Below are positions 1-12,600 of a stretch of 64,000 nt of DNA, one piece after another. Under the pieces are notes generated by a model, which saw only the letters and a program-made list of their open reading frames with translations, had not been told where the DNA came from and searched no databases. Source of the stretch: Gossypium raimondii (Eukaryota; Streptophyta; Magnoliopsida; Malvales; Malvaceae); contig NC_068569.1 in NCBI RefSeq assembly GCF_025698545.1, forward strand, positions 14,074,001-14,138,000. Reading direction: 5' to 3'. Position 1 is the stretch's first letter. Every line of letters starts with the position of its first letter. Made by a program: the position numbers and the translations under genes.

Positions 1-658
1 AAGTTATATATTAAGATTGAGGTCCCCAATTTACACATAACAGAGAGAATCACTTCCTTTGAATTACTTGTGTGCCAACATAGAAGATCAAAACCCAAGA
101 AATTTTACGTACCTTGATTTATATATTGTAATGGTAATTTTAGATAAGGTTGGTGGTAGTGATGCTTGGCTGGTTCCTCATTAACAAATTAAATCAAGAC
201 AATGATGTGATGTGAATTTCATTTAGAAGGGATACCATGAATCTGGAAACTGTGATAATGTGAAACGACAACGCTGGGCCTGCGGAGATTTCCCTGAGAA
301 CTAATGGAGAAACAAAATTCGTCTACTTTCTACGGCTCACATAATAAATTCTTTTTAAGATTTCCCTCTTTCGTAGCTGATGTGACAAAGCTAGTATTTA
401 ATAGTTAATTTGGTATAGGAAATAAGTATGAAGTCAGAGCCCACAATTTCCAAGATATATGTGATGTCTACAAAATAATCTTTTTAAAGTAGAAAACTTT
501 CGACATCCCTACTATGTAGCAAATGAAATGTAAAATTAAGACTCAAGACAACTCATTTTATGTTTACATATGGATTCAAGGGAGAATAATAACAAAAGGA
601 TAAACAAGAAATTTACTATAAAAAAAATTAAAATCCAACTTAAAAAAGGTTAACACAC
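1..658. other. Intergenic, 3' side of the first gene
   Basis: AT-rich sequence downstream of the minus-strand gene that ends at 659. It probably includes that gene's 3' untranslated region and polyadenylation region. I see no open reading frame, repeat or RNA gene that I can support. Confidence 0.5.
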
Positions 659-1681
659 TTAATAAACTTTCTTACTGAAAAGATTCCGCAAGTTAAAAAA
701 GTTACCACCGGTTCCGACGTTAGGGCCGTTGGTTCTACCATTTCCGCCGCTGCCGCCGTTTGGGTCGGTACCAATGCCGGCAACCGTGGCACTGTTATTG
801 TCGATTCTACAATTCAAATGATGCTTATACCCAATACACATTGGCACATTCAAATTCAAGACCCTGGCTTTGTTACTATTGTTGTTGCCACTGTTCCCAA
901 TTTTACCGCGACGAGTTTCGGTAACTTCTTTTCTACCGCTACCTTTTTCAGCGGTCCGGGCCATAACATCGGAGCTCTTAACAGCGGAACCTCCACGACG
1001 AACCTGCCAAACCGGGCTGCTTCGACCCAAATGAACCCCTGCCCTGCTGGGACTGCTCGGCCATTTCCTAGACTTGGATTCACCCGCTGAGTTGCTGCGG
1101 GAACATGGAGCGCTACTTACTTTCCGGGTACCGGCGGTCATCCTGGGTCTGGTCCCGCTCGTACCTGCGGATCTGCTCCTTGAAAAGGGCCATATGTTTA
1201 TATTCAACTCAGCTGGACTCCCTCCGCTTTGACTCTGATTTTTCTTTTCTTTCTTCTTCTCTTTCTCTTTCTCTTTATCCTTGTCTTGTTGATTTTTGCT
1301 TCCGTTTTTGCCCTTTTCTTTTTTGAAGATATCCCTCCACCGTTTCGAAGCTGATAAAACAGGCAGCGACTGGGATGTTATACGAGGACCGGCTTCGGGT
1401 TCTGGGTCGGGTACAGAAGGTTCTGACGCGGCGGGTGGATTCTGCTCGGTTAGTGGGTTTTCTTCGGGTTGTTTGCTGGCTAAGAGATGGAGAGGACGAA
1501 GAACGCCGTTAACGAAGAGTTCATCGGCGGAGATGAGATCGGGTTGAGGAAAAGACGGGTTTCGAACCATCCAAAACTCGAATTCGGGTGAACTAGAATG
1601 GCTGCTCGTACTGCTTCTTCTTCCACTGCTACATGGTGATAGATTTTTGGGTTCTTTGTTTACAGTTCTTTGGCTCTCCAT
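659..1681 (-). CDS. Serine-rich basic plant protein of unknown function (FEFWMVRNPS / SADELF type)
   Basis: Intronless 340-residue protein. I recognise the general family, plant-specific serine/arginine-rich proteins of unknown function, but know no established role. The N terminus is a poly-serine stretch (residues 18-31), followed by a motif FEFWMVRNPS-PQPDLISADELF (about 34-56) and GVLRPLHLL. The middle is low complexity: a Lys/Glu run (about 133-148) that could form a charged helix, then Ser/Arg/Pro-rich sequence with RSRSAG and LGRSSPVWQVRRG. Near the C terminus are VLNLNVPMCIGYKHH, a Gly/Asn-rich linker and a basic end NLRNLFSKKVY. There is no signal peptide or membrane segment. The ATG at 1681 is the first in a long open frame with typical plant codon use. 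The positive charge and scattered serines suggest a phosphorylated nuclear or membrane-associated adaptor, which is only inference. Confidence 0.85.
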   Translation of the reverse strand: MESQRTVNKEPKNLSPCSSGRRSSTSSHSSSPEFEFWMVRNPSFPQPDLISADELFVNGVLRPLHLLASKQPEENPLTEQNPPAASEPSVPDPEPEAGPRITSQSLPVLSASKRWRDIFKKEKGKNGSKNQQDKDKEKEKEKKKEKKNQSQSGGSPAELNINIWPFSRSRSAGTSGTRPRMTAGTRKVSSAPCSRSNSAGESKSRKWPSSPSRAGVHLGRSSPVWQVRRGGSAVKSSDVMARTAEKGSGRKEVTETRRGKIGNSGNNNSNKARVLNLNVPMCIGYKHHLNCRIDNNSATVAGIGTDPNGGSGGNGRTNGPNVGTGGNFFNLRNLFSKKVY

Positions 1682-2532
1682 TTCTCTTTGGAATAAGAAA
1701 AAGAAACTTTGAAGAGAATAAAAAAGGTGAGAATTTATTATGTTCTTTTAAAAGGAAAGGAAAGATGAGCGTTTTGTTTTTTAGTGAATGACTGGAAAGA
1801 GGGAACCAAAAAAAAAAGAATGAGAGAAAGTATTAAACAAATGATAGAGAAAAATAGGGGTCTTAGGAATTACAAATTTTGGGTCCATTTATTTGAGTAC
1901 TAAAAAATTGTAATTATGTTTTAATATAAATTGTAATTACATAATTATATAATTTATATTTTAAAAATATTAATTTTAATAAAAATTTATTAGAATGACA
2001 AAAAAAGGATAAAAATTAAAATAAAATTATTATATGCATTATGTTAGTTTAAAATTTTAGTTAATAATACGATTAATAATAAAATAACAAGAAAAATAAA
2101 CATTATATAAAATTAGTCTAATTGTTCTAGTGTTTCGTATTTTGTTGGATTATTTCCTTTTAATATTTAATATAAATTTATTTTCATTAAATGTTAGTCA
2201 TTGATCGGGTTCATAATTATCGATTTTGAAATTGTACTATTAACATTATTAATATCTTTTCTTTTATGTACTCTTGAAATATGAACCATCCAAATCCACT
2301 TATGCATGAAGCTATAAAGTATATAACATGCTAGTACGATCCACCATTATTTTTTATGTTACATTCAGATGATATTGTTAATACGAAAAATATTTTTTAT
2401 AACAATAAATGTCCTCTCAACTACATTTCCAATCCTTGAATGTTTCAAACGAAAAAGTTCGTGAGTCATCTTTGGTGCTTGTGTTTAGCTCAATTCCCTT
2501 AAATGGTATCATATCCCACAATATAGTGCAAG
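1682..2532. other. Upstream region of the first gene, AT-rich spacer
   Basis: About 850 bases between the first gene's start codon and the solo LTR. The first 180 bases presumably hold the 5' leader and promoter of the minus-strand gene. The rest is A/T-rich without a supported feature. Confidence 0.4.
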
Positions 2533-2569
2533 AAAACTGTAACAGCCCGTTTTCAGTGAAATCGAAACA

Positions 2570-2585
2570 GTGGTTTCGGGACCAC
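2570..2585 (+). repeat. Conserved palindrome near the LTR 5' end
   Basis: GTGGTTTCGGGACCAC has a 5-bp stem (GTGGT/ACCAC). The same palindrome, slightly changed, lies at the matching place in the nested LTR (35325-35340, on the other strand), and in weaker form in the LTR ending at 63849. Confidence 0.6.
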
Positions 2586-3716
2586 AAATACGAGTCCGAA
2601 AATAAAATTATTTTAATATTATTTTATGGTATGCATTATGTTAGAAATTTCGTATGAAATTTTTGTTAAGAAAACTTTACCGATTTCACGTTTAATTGAT
2701 AAAAGGACCAAATTGCATAAAATGCAAAAGTTGAGTTCTAGTAGCTATATGTATCAAATAGCTATGGAATTCAAAGTTTGAGGTCCTTATATGACAAATA
2801 GGCCATTAAGAGAAGTTAGTAAATAAGGATGATGATTCATCCATGAAATTTTAATTAAAGAAAATGATGAAATTGGAAATAAAATATATTAAAAGATGAT
2901 AATTGATTAAATTATGAAAATATCATCTTTTCATCATCTTTCTCGAAATTTTTTTATGAAAACCTAGCTAAGAGAAAAGAGTTCAAGCAAGCTTACTTGG
3001 CTTAATTGGGTAAGTATTCAAGTCTCGTTTTAGTAATTTTTATATTTTGATATCGTAATTACCTAATCAAGCTATCTTGAGGATTTATTTGCAAAGTTAT
3101 TGAGGTATTAAAGTTTTTCCATGGATGAATACAGATGAATTATGAAGTTTTATGGTATAAAATGAAAGGTTATTGATAGATAAACAACTTTTGTTAAAGG
3201 AATTTTGATGAAAATGTGATTTAAGGATTAAATTGTAAATGTGTAAAATTCATGAAAATTTTATGAATTTGTGAATTACATGGGCTGTAAATGTTAAATG
3301 AAAATTTTAGCTAGGCTTGGAATAAGGATTAAATTGTATGAATTTCATTTTCCGAGCCTAGGGATGAAATTGAAATTAATTAAAAGTATAGGGGCAAAAT
3401 TGTACTTTTACCTAATATGTAAGTTGGATTGAATTGAATATGAGATGTGTTAAATTGATGTTAAATTCATTTATACAGATCCGAAAAGATCAAATAAAAA
3501 GTTAGATCGAGGAAAAGAAAAAGTATCAGATTAGTAGATCTCCGTATAAGAGCAAGTGACGAGGAATGTGATGACTTCATTAGAATGTTTGTTAAATGCT
3601 TTGACTATGCCTAAAATGTGATTACTAGATTTTCATTAATGTATATGAATGTTATAAAATTTTGATTATTGTAAAATAATGCTTAAGTCAAAGTAAAAAT
3701 TAGTTGGAACAATGGA

Positions 3717-4042
3717 TTTGAGTACTTTTGTTCAGAGGCCAAAACGAATTGATGAAAAAGACCATGGTTGGACCATGATAACATGCGATATGTGATTCCT
3801 GTATAAGACCATAGCTAGCTATGACATCGGTGTGATGTGATTATGAGTTTCTGTATAAGACCATATCTGGGATATGACATCGGTGTGATATGTGCTACTG
3901 TATAAGACGATATCTGGATTATGGCATCAATGTGATATGTGATCCGTATAAGACCATGGCTGGGCTATGACTTCGGTGTGTGATATGTAACAAGGTGCAA
4001 GACCATAGTTTTACTATGGCATTGTGAAAACGAAGTACTCAA
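3717..4042 (+). repeat. Tandem array of palindromic units in solo LTR 1
   Basis: Six units of about 45-54 bp (3758-4026), each starting AAGACCAT or a near variant and containing a small imperfect palindrome, for example CCATAGCTAGCTATG, CATATCTGGGATATG and CCATAGTTTTACTATGG, followed by a GTGTGATATGTG-like tail. The array is bracketed by an inverted pair: TTTGAGTACTT at 3717-3727 and AAGTACTCAA at 4033-4042. Unit loops differ while stems are kept. Confidence 0.8.
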
Positions 4043-5435
4043 TTCCGTAATCGTCTTCTAATTTGATTAAGAGAAGTAAATGATAAACGGGCCACGCATA
4101 TCGGATAAATTGGCTTGGGGCCACAATAATAGTTCTTTGGATAAGTTACCTTGATTTGGCTACGGGCCATGGTTTAGGTACTTATCATGTGAGATATTTG
4201 AGTATCCGATTTCTATTCCGAATGGTTCAACGGATAAAAGAATGAGATGAATGAGAAAGATGTTAGTACGAGACAATACAGGTACGTACGGAACATATTC
4301 GAGTATTTAATAGAGAAAAATGATGAAATGATATTTAATCATGTTTTAAGACATGAGAAAGGTTTGTTGAAATGACATGAAATGTATGAAAGAAATCATG
4401 AAAGAGTAAAATTTGCAATAAAACAGTTTTGGGTAGCAGCAGTTGTATAACTTTGAAAAATCACTAAAAATTTGTGGGAAATCGCATTAAAGGTTGAATA
4501 AGGCATGAAATTAAAGCTCATTGATTCTACTTTCACATAGAAGAAACAGTGTAAGCAAAAGAATCTCGTATTGTGAGATATTTGAATTTTTGTTAGATAA
4601 GGTCAGACTGATTTCGGAATCCCCTGTTCTGACTTTGGAAAATCAATAAAAATTGTATAAAAATATTTATGGGTTAGAATTTACATGATTAGACTTCTTA
4701 ATGAGTCTATTTTCAAGAGAAACAAACAAAAATATCATCTGAATCCCGTATTAAGAGATAATTAATTTTTAGCTAAGAAGGATCGGAACTATCAGACGGC
4801 AGAACAATGACGACTTTGAAGAATTAACTGTACTTATTGGCTAAACCAAAAATTTTGAAAATTTTATGGTAAGAATATATGTGAGTCTAGTTTCGAAAAA
4901 ATCAAGCGGATCTTAATTTGGAGTTCTGTAGCGTAGGATATAAATAAATTAGTGACTATGATTCGAGTAAACAGCTTGATGTCAACATGAGTAAATAGTG
5001 GAACTATGTGAAATTTTGATTGTATTGTCTTGAGAACATGTTGTGAGGATTGGTAAAAGCATGTTAACAGATTGATTATTAATTACCTATCAACTTACTA
5101 AGCTTTAATGCTTACTCAATTTATTTCTTCGTGTTTTATAGAGGTTTGTTAGCTAGCTAGCTTGATTCGAACGACGTCAGAGATAAGCGTCACACTATCC
5201 AGTCGACTTCTCGGTACTTTTGAACTCATGGAAGTTGTGTAAATATGGCATGTATAGGCTAGTTTAGGGGGAATATGTTTTTGGTTATTTTAGCTTATTG
5301 TATAGTTATGTGTTTCGATGTTCTTAAGCCATGAGACTTGGCTTAGTTGTTAAAATGGTCAAATGTGGATAAGATAATATTTGTTAAATGTTTGATGAAT
5401 TACTAATCTGAACTGGGTTGAAAGTCCGGTAATGC

Positions 5436-5472
5436 CTCTTAACCTATTCCGGCGACGGTTACGGGTTAGGGG
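5436..5472 (+). repeat. Terminal stem-loop at the LTR 3' end
   Basis: CTCTTAACC (5436-5444) can pair with GGTTAGGGG (5464-5472) using G-U pairs. The equivalent stem in the LTR at 61109-63849 is perfectly paired. It sits just inside the TGTTACA terminus. Confidence 0.55.
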
Positions 5473-5484
5473 TGTTACAAAAAC

Positions 5485-7950
5485 TTTTTGTATTTGCATA
5501 ATTAACATTTACCATATAATATTTGAGTCTATGGTACAAATAGTCTACAACTTTTATCATAAAAAATATATAAACTTATATTGGAAAAAAGAACCATGCT
5601 ATGTTATAACTCTTTTTATAATATGTAAATAAAGTGAAAAAATAATATTAAATTTCATAATATATAATGTTTATAATAAAAAAGGTTTTATAAAGTGTTG
5701 AATAAATTTCACAACACTTCTTCTAAATAATATAATTTTTTGCAATAAATTTAGAAAGTTTTTTACAAATAAATTATAATAAAAACGTAACTTTTTTATG
5801 AATAAATATATTATTTAATAATATATAGCATGACTACATAAATAAGTCATATCTATATATTTTACAATTATTTTTATAAATATATATTATAACACTTTTA
5901 TAACATATAAATTATTTTTATAATAAAATTCTTGACCATAAACTTTTGTAAGAAACGTTAGGATTTAAAGATTATTTTTGTTAGAATTTTAAATGCGCAT
6001 AAATTATTGTTTTAATTTTTTAAAGATTTATAATATAATAAATCGTCGGTCATAACAATTCAAACATTCATATGTGTTCATACTTATAATGTAACAAAAA
6101 TATAACTTAAACTTGTATAAAAAATTTAAAATGAATTTATGATGTCCTACGTAATTACTTAAAATTAAAAAATATAATTAAGGTGCTCACATTACATCCA
6201 ATTCAGTAGGATCCATCAATTACAATTATTATTCTAATTACAAATAATTATATCTAAATCCAATTATTAAACTTTCTAAAATATAAACGCTGCGTTTTAG
6301 TTGAATGTAATTTTACTAAAGGGTTTTAATTATGAAAGGCAATTTTGGCTATTAGAATCTAACCAGCTTTTTTCATATCTTTAAAAATAATGGATTAATA
6401 ATAATAATTTAAGTAACATGGCTGCCATTTACACTTTTTCTTTTTATCTAAGTGAATAATCAATTGTCTATTATTATTGTCGCTATGTTGATAACAACAA
6501 TAAAGTCTCAATAATATTAGTATCGAAGGCAAAATTTAATTTTATTTTTAATTTTCAGTGTATTTATTATAACGAGCTTAGTAATTAATCATTTGTATTT
6601 TATAAGTTCATTAAAGGATAGGTGCTAATCCTCAACTATTGATTAAGATAAAAAAATCTCTTATTATTTCATCAAGTAATTGTTTTGCTAAAAGGTAAAT
6701 TACATTTTATCATTGGTAATGGAATTTATGATCACCTTTACATATGCTACACATATTTAGGTATACATCTTGTCATCATCATTGTGGCATCCAATGTTCA
6801 TAAATATTGCTTCATAAATTTGAAATTAAAGGTCTTTTAGTATTATAGAATATCATGACCGTTTGATCCTTGAAGCTAGGAAGTTGATATGCTAGATTCT
6901 CGATGATTATTTCCTTGGAAAAAAATGAAAATGGAAAATGATATAGAAGTTGAATTTATATGAAACATATGCAAGTGGGTTGACCTTAAGTGCAATAAGG
7001 GCAGTCCCAATGTGAAAGTGATGCCATTGCATGACGGCATGTGATGTGGGGATATATATATACCTAGGTAATTCTCTCCCTCACCCGTCACCACCAACCT
7101 AATCGCTGCTATTATTATTATTAAAAGAAATCAGAGCCCTTCAGTAATCAACATAAATTGACTCTAACATGGATAGCTAATAAGCAATAAAAAATGAAAC
7201 CTGTTACTAGAATATTCATTTTTTCCAGGGATTAAAATTTAACAACACTTTTGACTTTAAAAAAAGCATTTTCCTTTTTACGAGAATGTCAAAACTTAGA
7301 ACTAAAGTTTCCAGCCCTTTTTTGGATGAAAGTGTATATAATAAAGAAAAAGTAATGTAACAAAGGAGTTGGAGAAAGCCCGAACAACGTAATATAAAAT
7401 GATGAACAAAATACTTTACTGGATAAAAGAATGTTGATGTTTAGCAGCTCCCACAGGGGAAAAAGAAAAAACAGTAAACCAATGAATCTGAAGCATGTGA
7501 TGAACATAAGTCAAATGGGTATTAAAGAAAGAAAAAGAAAAATGGCAGGGTGGAAACATTGCAAATTCATAATTGAGGGGACTTAACTAAAATGACAACT
7601 TAAACTGGGACCCCAAGGGGAAGGGGTAAGTGGTTGCGTTGTAAGGATAATGGTGGGATGGTGAAATAGTGTGGGGACTCGGAATCTAAAAGGAGTGAAA
7701 GAATGAGAAAAATAAGAGACTGGTTGAGGTTTTTTTTGAGCTGATGGTTTTTGTCTGTCACCAAAATGATGAGCCATGTGCAAGCCTAGTAAAAATTACC
7801 CATTATTTCATTTGTTGAAGTTGGGTCCCGTATTTCCTCCCAAATGGCCCCATTTTTTTTTTTTTGATTGTAACTGCCTTCTGCCATTGTTTTAGCCGTA
7901 AAAGTATAACCAACGCTTTTATATTTAGAGTTAATTCAAAATTTAATTAA
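5485..7950. other. AT-rich intergenic region
   Basis: About 2.5 kb between two LTR elements. Frames here are short and lack the codon use or motifs of a plant protein. A short ATT microsatellite lies near 7110-7122. I see no supported gene. Confidence 0.4.
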
Positions 7951-8924
7951 ATAAATTATAACGACTTGATAGTTACGAGTGTCAGAAAGTACATTATCGG
8001 GACTCTGTTTTCGTAAATTAGATTCGTAAATATTTATTAAAAATATTTACGAAGCTAGTTGTGTAGTTAATTAAGTTTTAATTAAGTGAATTTGTTTGAA
8101 TTAAGAGTAATTAAGTATAAGAATTAAATTACATATAGGGTGAAAGTTGAATTATAGATTAAAGAATAACTAAAAGAACTAAAGAAAGAATTATGGCGAC
8201 ATAAGTGTAAAATTTATATATATTATTAATAAATTAAAATTAAAATATATATTATAATATGTTTTACTTAATATTTAAATAAATGTATATAATATAATAA
8301 TAAAGTAAGTATAATAAAAGAATGAATGAACAAAAAAAAATAAGAGAAAGCCAACGAAATCAGAAAGGAAGACAGAAAAGAAAAAGGAAAGAAAGAAAGA
8401 AGGACTCATGGCAAGGGTTTTAAAAATTTCAAAGTTTAATTGGTTAGTTAATTTAGTTTTTTTGTAATTTTTATATTTTTGGAATTTCAATGTTAAATAC
8501 TACTCGACCCATGTCAAAATTTTCGCAATTATTGAGTTTTTAAGTGTTGTTAAAATTGAATAATTTTAGTATTAGGAATTAAATTGATAGATTTTAAGTT
8601 ATAAATGAAAAATGATTAAATTGTAGAATGAATTGTAAATTTTGAGTTGTATAAACTAAACTGTGAAAAATTCAAAATCTAGGAATTTGAGTGAAAATAG
8701 GAATTTAAATTTCGTTTAAAGTGAAAATTGTATGAAAATATAAAATTAATTGTGAATAATAAAAATTATGTATTGGTTTAGGGACTAAAATAGAATTTAA
8801 GTAAATATTGAATAAAAATTGAAATATTCGATATAAAATTGAATTGTGTTGTATTGATGATTTTTTTTTTGTGAAGAAAATAACAAACTAATGAATTACA
8901 AAATAAACTTAAGCATAAAAACTA

Positions 8925-9600
8925 GACATGTCCATGGGCCGGGCTCGTTTACTAGGCCCAGGCTCGGCTTGAAATATGGGTCTGAGATTTTGCCCAGGCC
9001 CGGCCCGAAGAAAAAATATGGGGCCCGAGCCCGGCCCGGCCCGTTTTTAATTAAAATTAAAATAATTTTTTAATAAAATTAAAACTAATTGTTATTAAAA
9101 TTAATTATTAGTAAAATTATCAAATTATTAATTGTTAATTGTATTAATTGTTGTAATAAAATCTAACATTTGATTAGTAAATTTATCAAATTATTAATTG
9201 TATTAATTGTATTAATTGTTGTAATAAAATCTAACATTTGATTAGTAAATTTATCAAATTATTAATTGTATTAATTGTATTAATTGTTGTAACAAAATCT
9301 AACATTTGATTAGTAAAATAAACTTGATGTTTTATTATTATTATTTTGTAACAATAGTTAGGGAAATGAAAGTAAATAAACTTAAAATAAAAAACTATTA
9401 TATTTTAAAAATAAAAAAATATATATTTAATATTTTTTGGGCCAGGCTGGGCCCGGGCCAAAAAAATTCTTGCCCGTGGCCCGGCCCATTTTTTAAACGG
9501 GCCTAAAATTTTGCCTAAGCTCATATTTCGGGCCTATATTTTTACCCAAACCCTCACATGGGCGGGCGGTCGGGCCGGGCCTGGCCGTCCGGCCCATGGA
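8925..9600. mobile_element. GC-ended AT-cored insertion in the LINE 3' end (hAT-like, type uncertain)
   Basis: The ends are extremely rich in GGGCC/GGCCC runs, and the core is AT-rich. The termini are an inverted pair: GTCCATGGGCCGG at the left (about 8929) matches the reverse complement of CCGGCCCATGGAC at the right (ending near 9601). It separates the LINE RNase H end from the LINE poly-A tail. I could not find clean target duplications, so the superfamily is uncertain; similar TIR sequences occur in non-autonomous hAT-like repeats. Short frames here rich in Gly, Pro and Arg are artefacts of the GC runs. Confidence 0.55.
9110..9318 (+). repeat. Tandem repeat, about three 65-70-bp units
   Basis: Three consecutive near-identical copies of a segment containing TTGTTGTAATAAAATCTAAC, ATTTGATTAGTAAA and TTATCAAATTATTAATTG. 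It lies in the AT-rich core of the GC-ended insertion. Confidence 0.8.
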
Positions 9601-9611
9601 CTATCAATAAA

Positions 9612-12600
9612 GGAATTAGTAATTTCGGGTGGAACACCGAACACCTACAGGTTAGGTTTTTCCATCAAAGCTTGCTTAGCTAAGCAATCCGCAACCTGAT
9701 TATACTCCATCGGAATATATCTCAGAATCCAATGATTTTCTTGAGACAAAATATTACAGATTCGCCTAATCAAAGCTGAGTTGGACTCAGTAGAAGAGCT
9801 GCCGAGGATGCTTTTGACAACTTCCAAGCTATCAGTCTCAATAGTGACATGAACATGTCCTCTGCGTTGGATAATTTTAAGACCGTCAAGAATGCCTAGA
9901 GCTCCGCATCAAAAACTGAACATTTGCCCAGGACGCGATGATATCCAACGATCAAATTTCCTTCCTTATCATGAACAACTCCCTTACAGCAGCAAGACCA
10001 GATCCCAATTGCATTGCTCTATCAGTGTTGAGAAGAATCAAATCCTCAAATATATGCACTTTCATAGGGAGTTGAATGGATCCGTTATGAGCCTTATGCG
10101 GTACAGACAAAACTGAATTGCCCAAATATAATATCTTTGAAAAATCTCATTTGGATTCCAAGGTTTGCCTTGGAATATGTATAAGTTCTGATTTTTCCAA
10201 ATGCACCAAATAATAAGACCATAAAGACATGCCCAGCTAGCTCCTCCCTCGAGAACCAACCTATTCACCTGCAAATTAAGAAAGAACCAGTCCTGAAAAG
10301 GAAGAGAGAAAAAATTTTCAAGAAACTTACCTGGGTTAACTTGGAACCAAACATCCTTAGCAGCCGGACAATCACATGGAATGTGTAAAATATCCTCTGT
10401 ATGAGAACCACAAATGTAACAGGAGGGATCATCCGAAAGACCCCTTCTAACTCTTTTAACATTACAAAGAACTCTTCCTTGTAAAATCATCCAAATAAAA
10501 ATACGAACCTTTTGGGGACCAAAAAACTACCATACATTCTTCCACTTTTCATCTACCGGATTCCAAACACCTTTCTTGAGGTTCGTATAAGCTGACTTAA
10601 ACGAAAAAGCACCAGACGAAGTGTGGCTCCAAGAAATTCTATCTGGACCTTTCGAATCATGAGGAGGAGGAATACCCTTAATAACTTGGATAATATCATT
10701 CAAAAGCCCAACTCTAAAAAGATCAAAATTCTACGAACCATCTTTAATAGTCATCTCATGCAATAAACACTCATAATTTATATTAACATCAGGAGAAATA
10801 AGATTTCCCATGGACTTAATATTAGGAATCCAATTATCCTTCCAGCATTGAATTTTATGACCATCTCCAACCGACCAACGTAAGTTTTCATGAAATAAGT
10901 CCCAAATTTTTTAGAGGGACTTCTATAAGAAAGAGCTCCTATATCTAATGATAGAAACAGGTAACTCATCTTGCACACGGTGTCTCGATCTAAGCACACA
11001 AACCCAAAAAGCTTCATTGTCAGACACCAATTTAAAACCCAACTTCATTAAAAAAGATATATTTTGATCCTGAAGATTCCTCAGACCAAGACCTCCACAC
11101 ATCTTTGGTTGACAAATCGAATCCCAACCAACCAAAGTCATCTTCTTTTTCCCCTCAGATGAACCCCATATAAACTCCTTGACTAAACTTTCTATTTCAT
11201 CCAGAGTCTTCCTAGGTATCATCATAGACTGTATGAAGTAGCTAGGGATAGATTTAAGCACAGATTGAGCTAGAGTACTTTGTCTTGTTAAAGAGAGCGT
11301 TTTGGCTTCCCAACTTTGAAGCTTACCAAGAACTTTTTCCACCACGAACTGAAAGGTACTAATAGTAACCCTTTGGTGAAGAAGGGTAACTCCAAGGTAT
11401 TGACCAAGATTATGAACTCTCGAACCAAAAAAACTACTAATCGAGTACACAAAAGACTCATCCACACCTTAAGAGAAAAAGTGTTAGTCTTTCTTGCATT
11501 AATTTTGTGCCTGGATAACAAGCAAAATCTAGCCAGAATACCTTTCAAAATTTTGCAATGCCTTAAATATGCTCTACTAAAGATAACCAAATCATCGACG
11601 AAAAACAGATGTGATATACTGAGATCATCTCTAAAAAGACAAATAGGATTCCAATTTCCTTCCAAAATAGCCGACTGAATTAGGTGTCCTAGCTACTCCA
11701 TACAAAGCACAAAGAGATAAGGAAAAAGAGGACAACATTGGCAGATACTTCTAACAGGTCTAAATTTTGAAAGAGGAACTCCATTCTACATAACCTGCAT
11801 AGTAGAATTAAAAATAGAGGTCATAATGACATTAACAAGATATTCAGGGATACTTGCCGCACGTAGAGAAGCATCGATAAGCTCTCAGCTAACTCTATCA
11901 TATACTTTCTCCAAGTCAATTTTAATCGCCATCCATTTCCTCTTTTCCTGACATCTCATAGAATGAATGACCTCTTTAGCTATGATGATGTTTTCATTGA
12001 TATTCCTGCCTGCAATAAAACGAGCTTGTTCCTGCGCAATAATTTTAGGAAAAATATATTTAAACCAGTTAGCTATAACCTTTATCGTTAATTTATAAAG
12101 CACTAAACAGAGACTAATTGGTTTGAATTAACCAAAAGTTTCACAATTGTTAATTTTTAGAATTAGGACAATTAAACTATTATTTATCTCAGGCTCAATG
12201 GAAGTACCGTCGAACACCTTTTGGATCCAGTCACATACAGCTCCCCCAATCGAGTCCCACTACTTTTTGAAGAAAATGGCGTGAAAATCGTCACTCCTCG
12301 GAGCTTTAAGCGGAACCATGGCGAACAGGGCCTCCTTAATTTCTTCATTAGAAATCAGTTTCCCCAAGAAACTGATATCACTAGAATCAAGTTAGGGAGC
12401 AGCGGTCGGAGGTAGAAAACCCAAAGGTGCAGGAATTTCTCTATAGAGCCTTTGAAAAAATTCATTCGCTTCACCTTCAATGACCTCAGGATCGTAAATC
12501 CAATTACGATCAGAATTGCGAATAGCAAAAATGCGATTTTGTTTACTCCTTTGTAAAGCACGAGAGTGGAAAAAATTAGTATTTCGATCCCCTAACTTCA

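Larger units (their letters stand above)
2533..5484 (+). mobile_element. Solo LTR 1 (LTR 2538-5479) with 5-bp target duplication AAAAC
   Basis: A 2,942-bp long terminal repeat standing alone. It begins TGTAACAGCC at 2538 and ends GGGGTGTTACA at 5479, so the termini are a 7-bp inverted pair TGTAACA/TGTTACA. It is flanked by exact copies of AAAAC (2533-2537 and 5480-5484), the 5-bp duplication made by LTR-retrotransposon integrase. No gag, protease, reverse transcriptase or integrase frame exists inside or beside it. The simplest history is insertion followed by LTR-LTR recombination that removed the interior. Large LTRs with these termini are common in Ty3/Gypsy families of large plant genomes; that lineage call is inference. 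Inside are a palindromic tandem array (3758-4026) and terminal hairpins. Confidence 0.9.

Noticed and set aside
818-1547. Several plus-strand frames overlapping the first gene
   Set aside because: They are on the opposite strand of the real gene and reflect its GC-rich codon composition.
3758-4026. CRISPR-like appearance of repeated units
   Set aside because: Units are adjacent and diverged with no unique spacers, inside a plant LTR.
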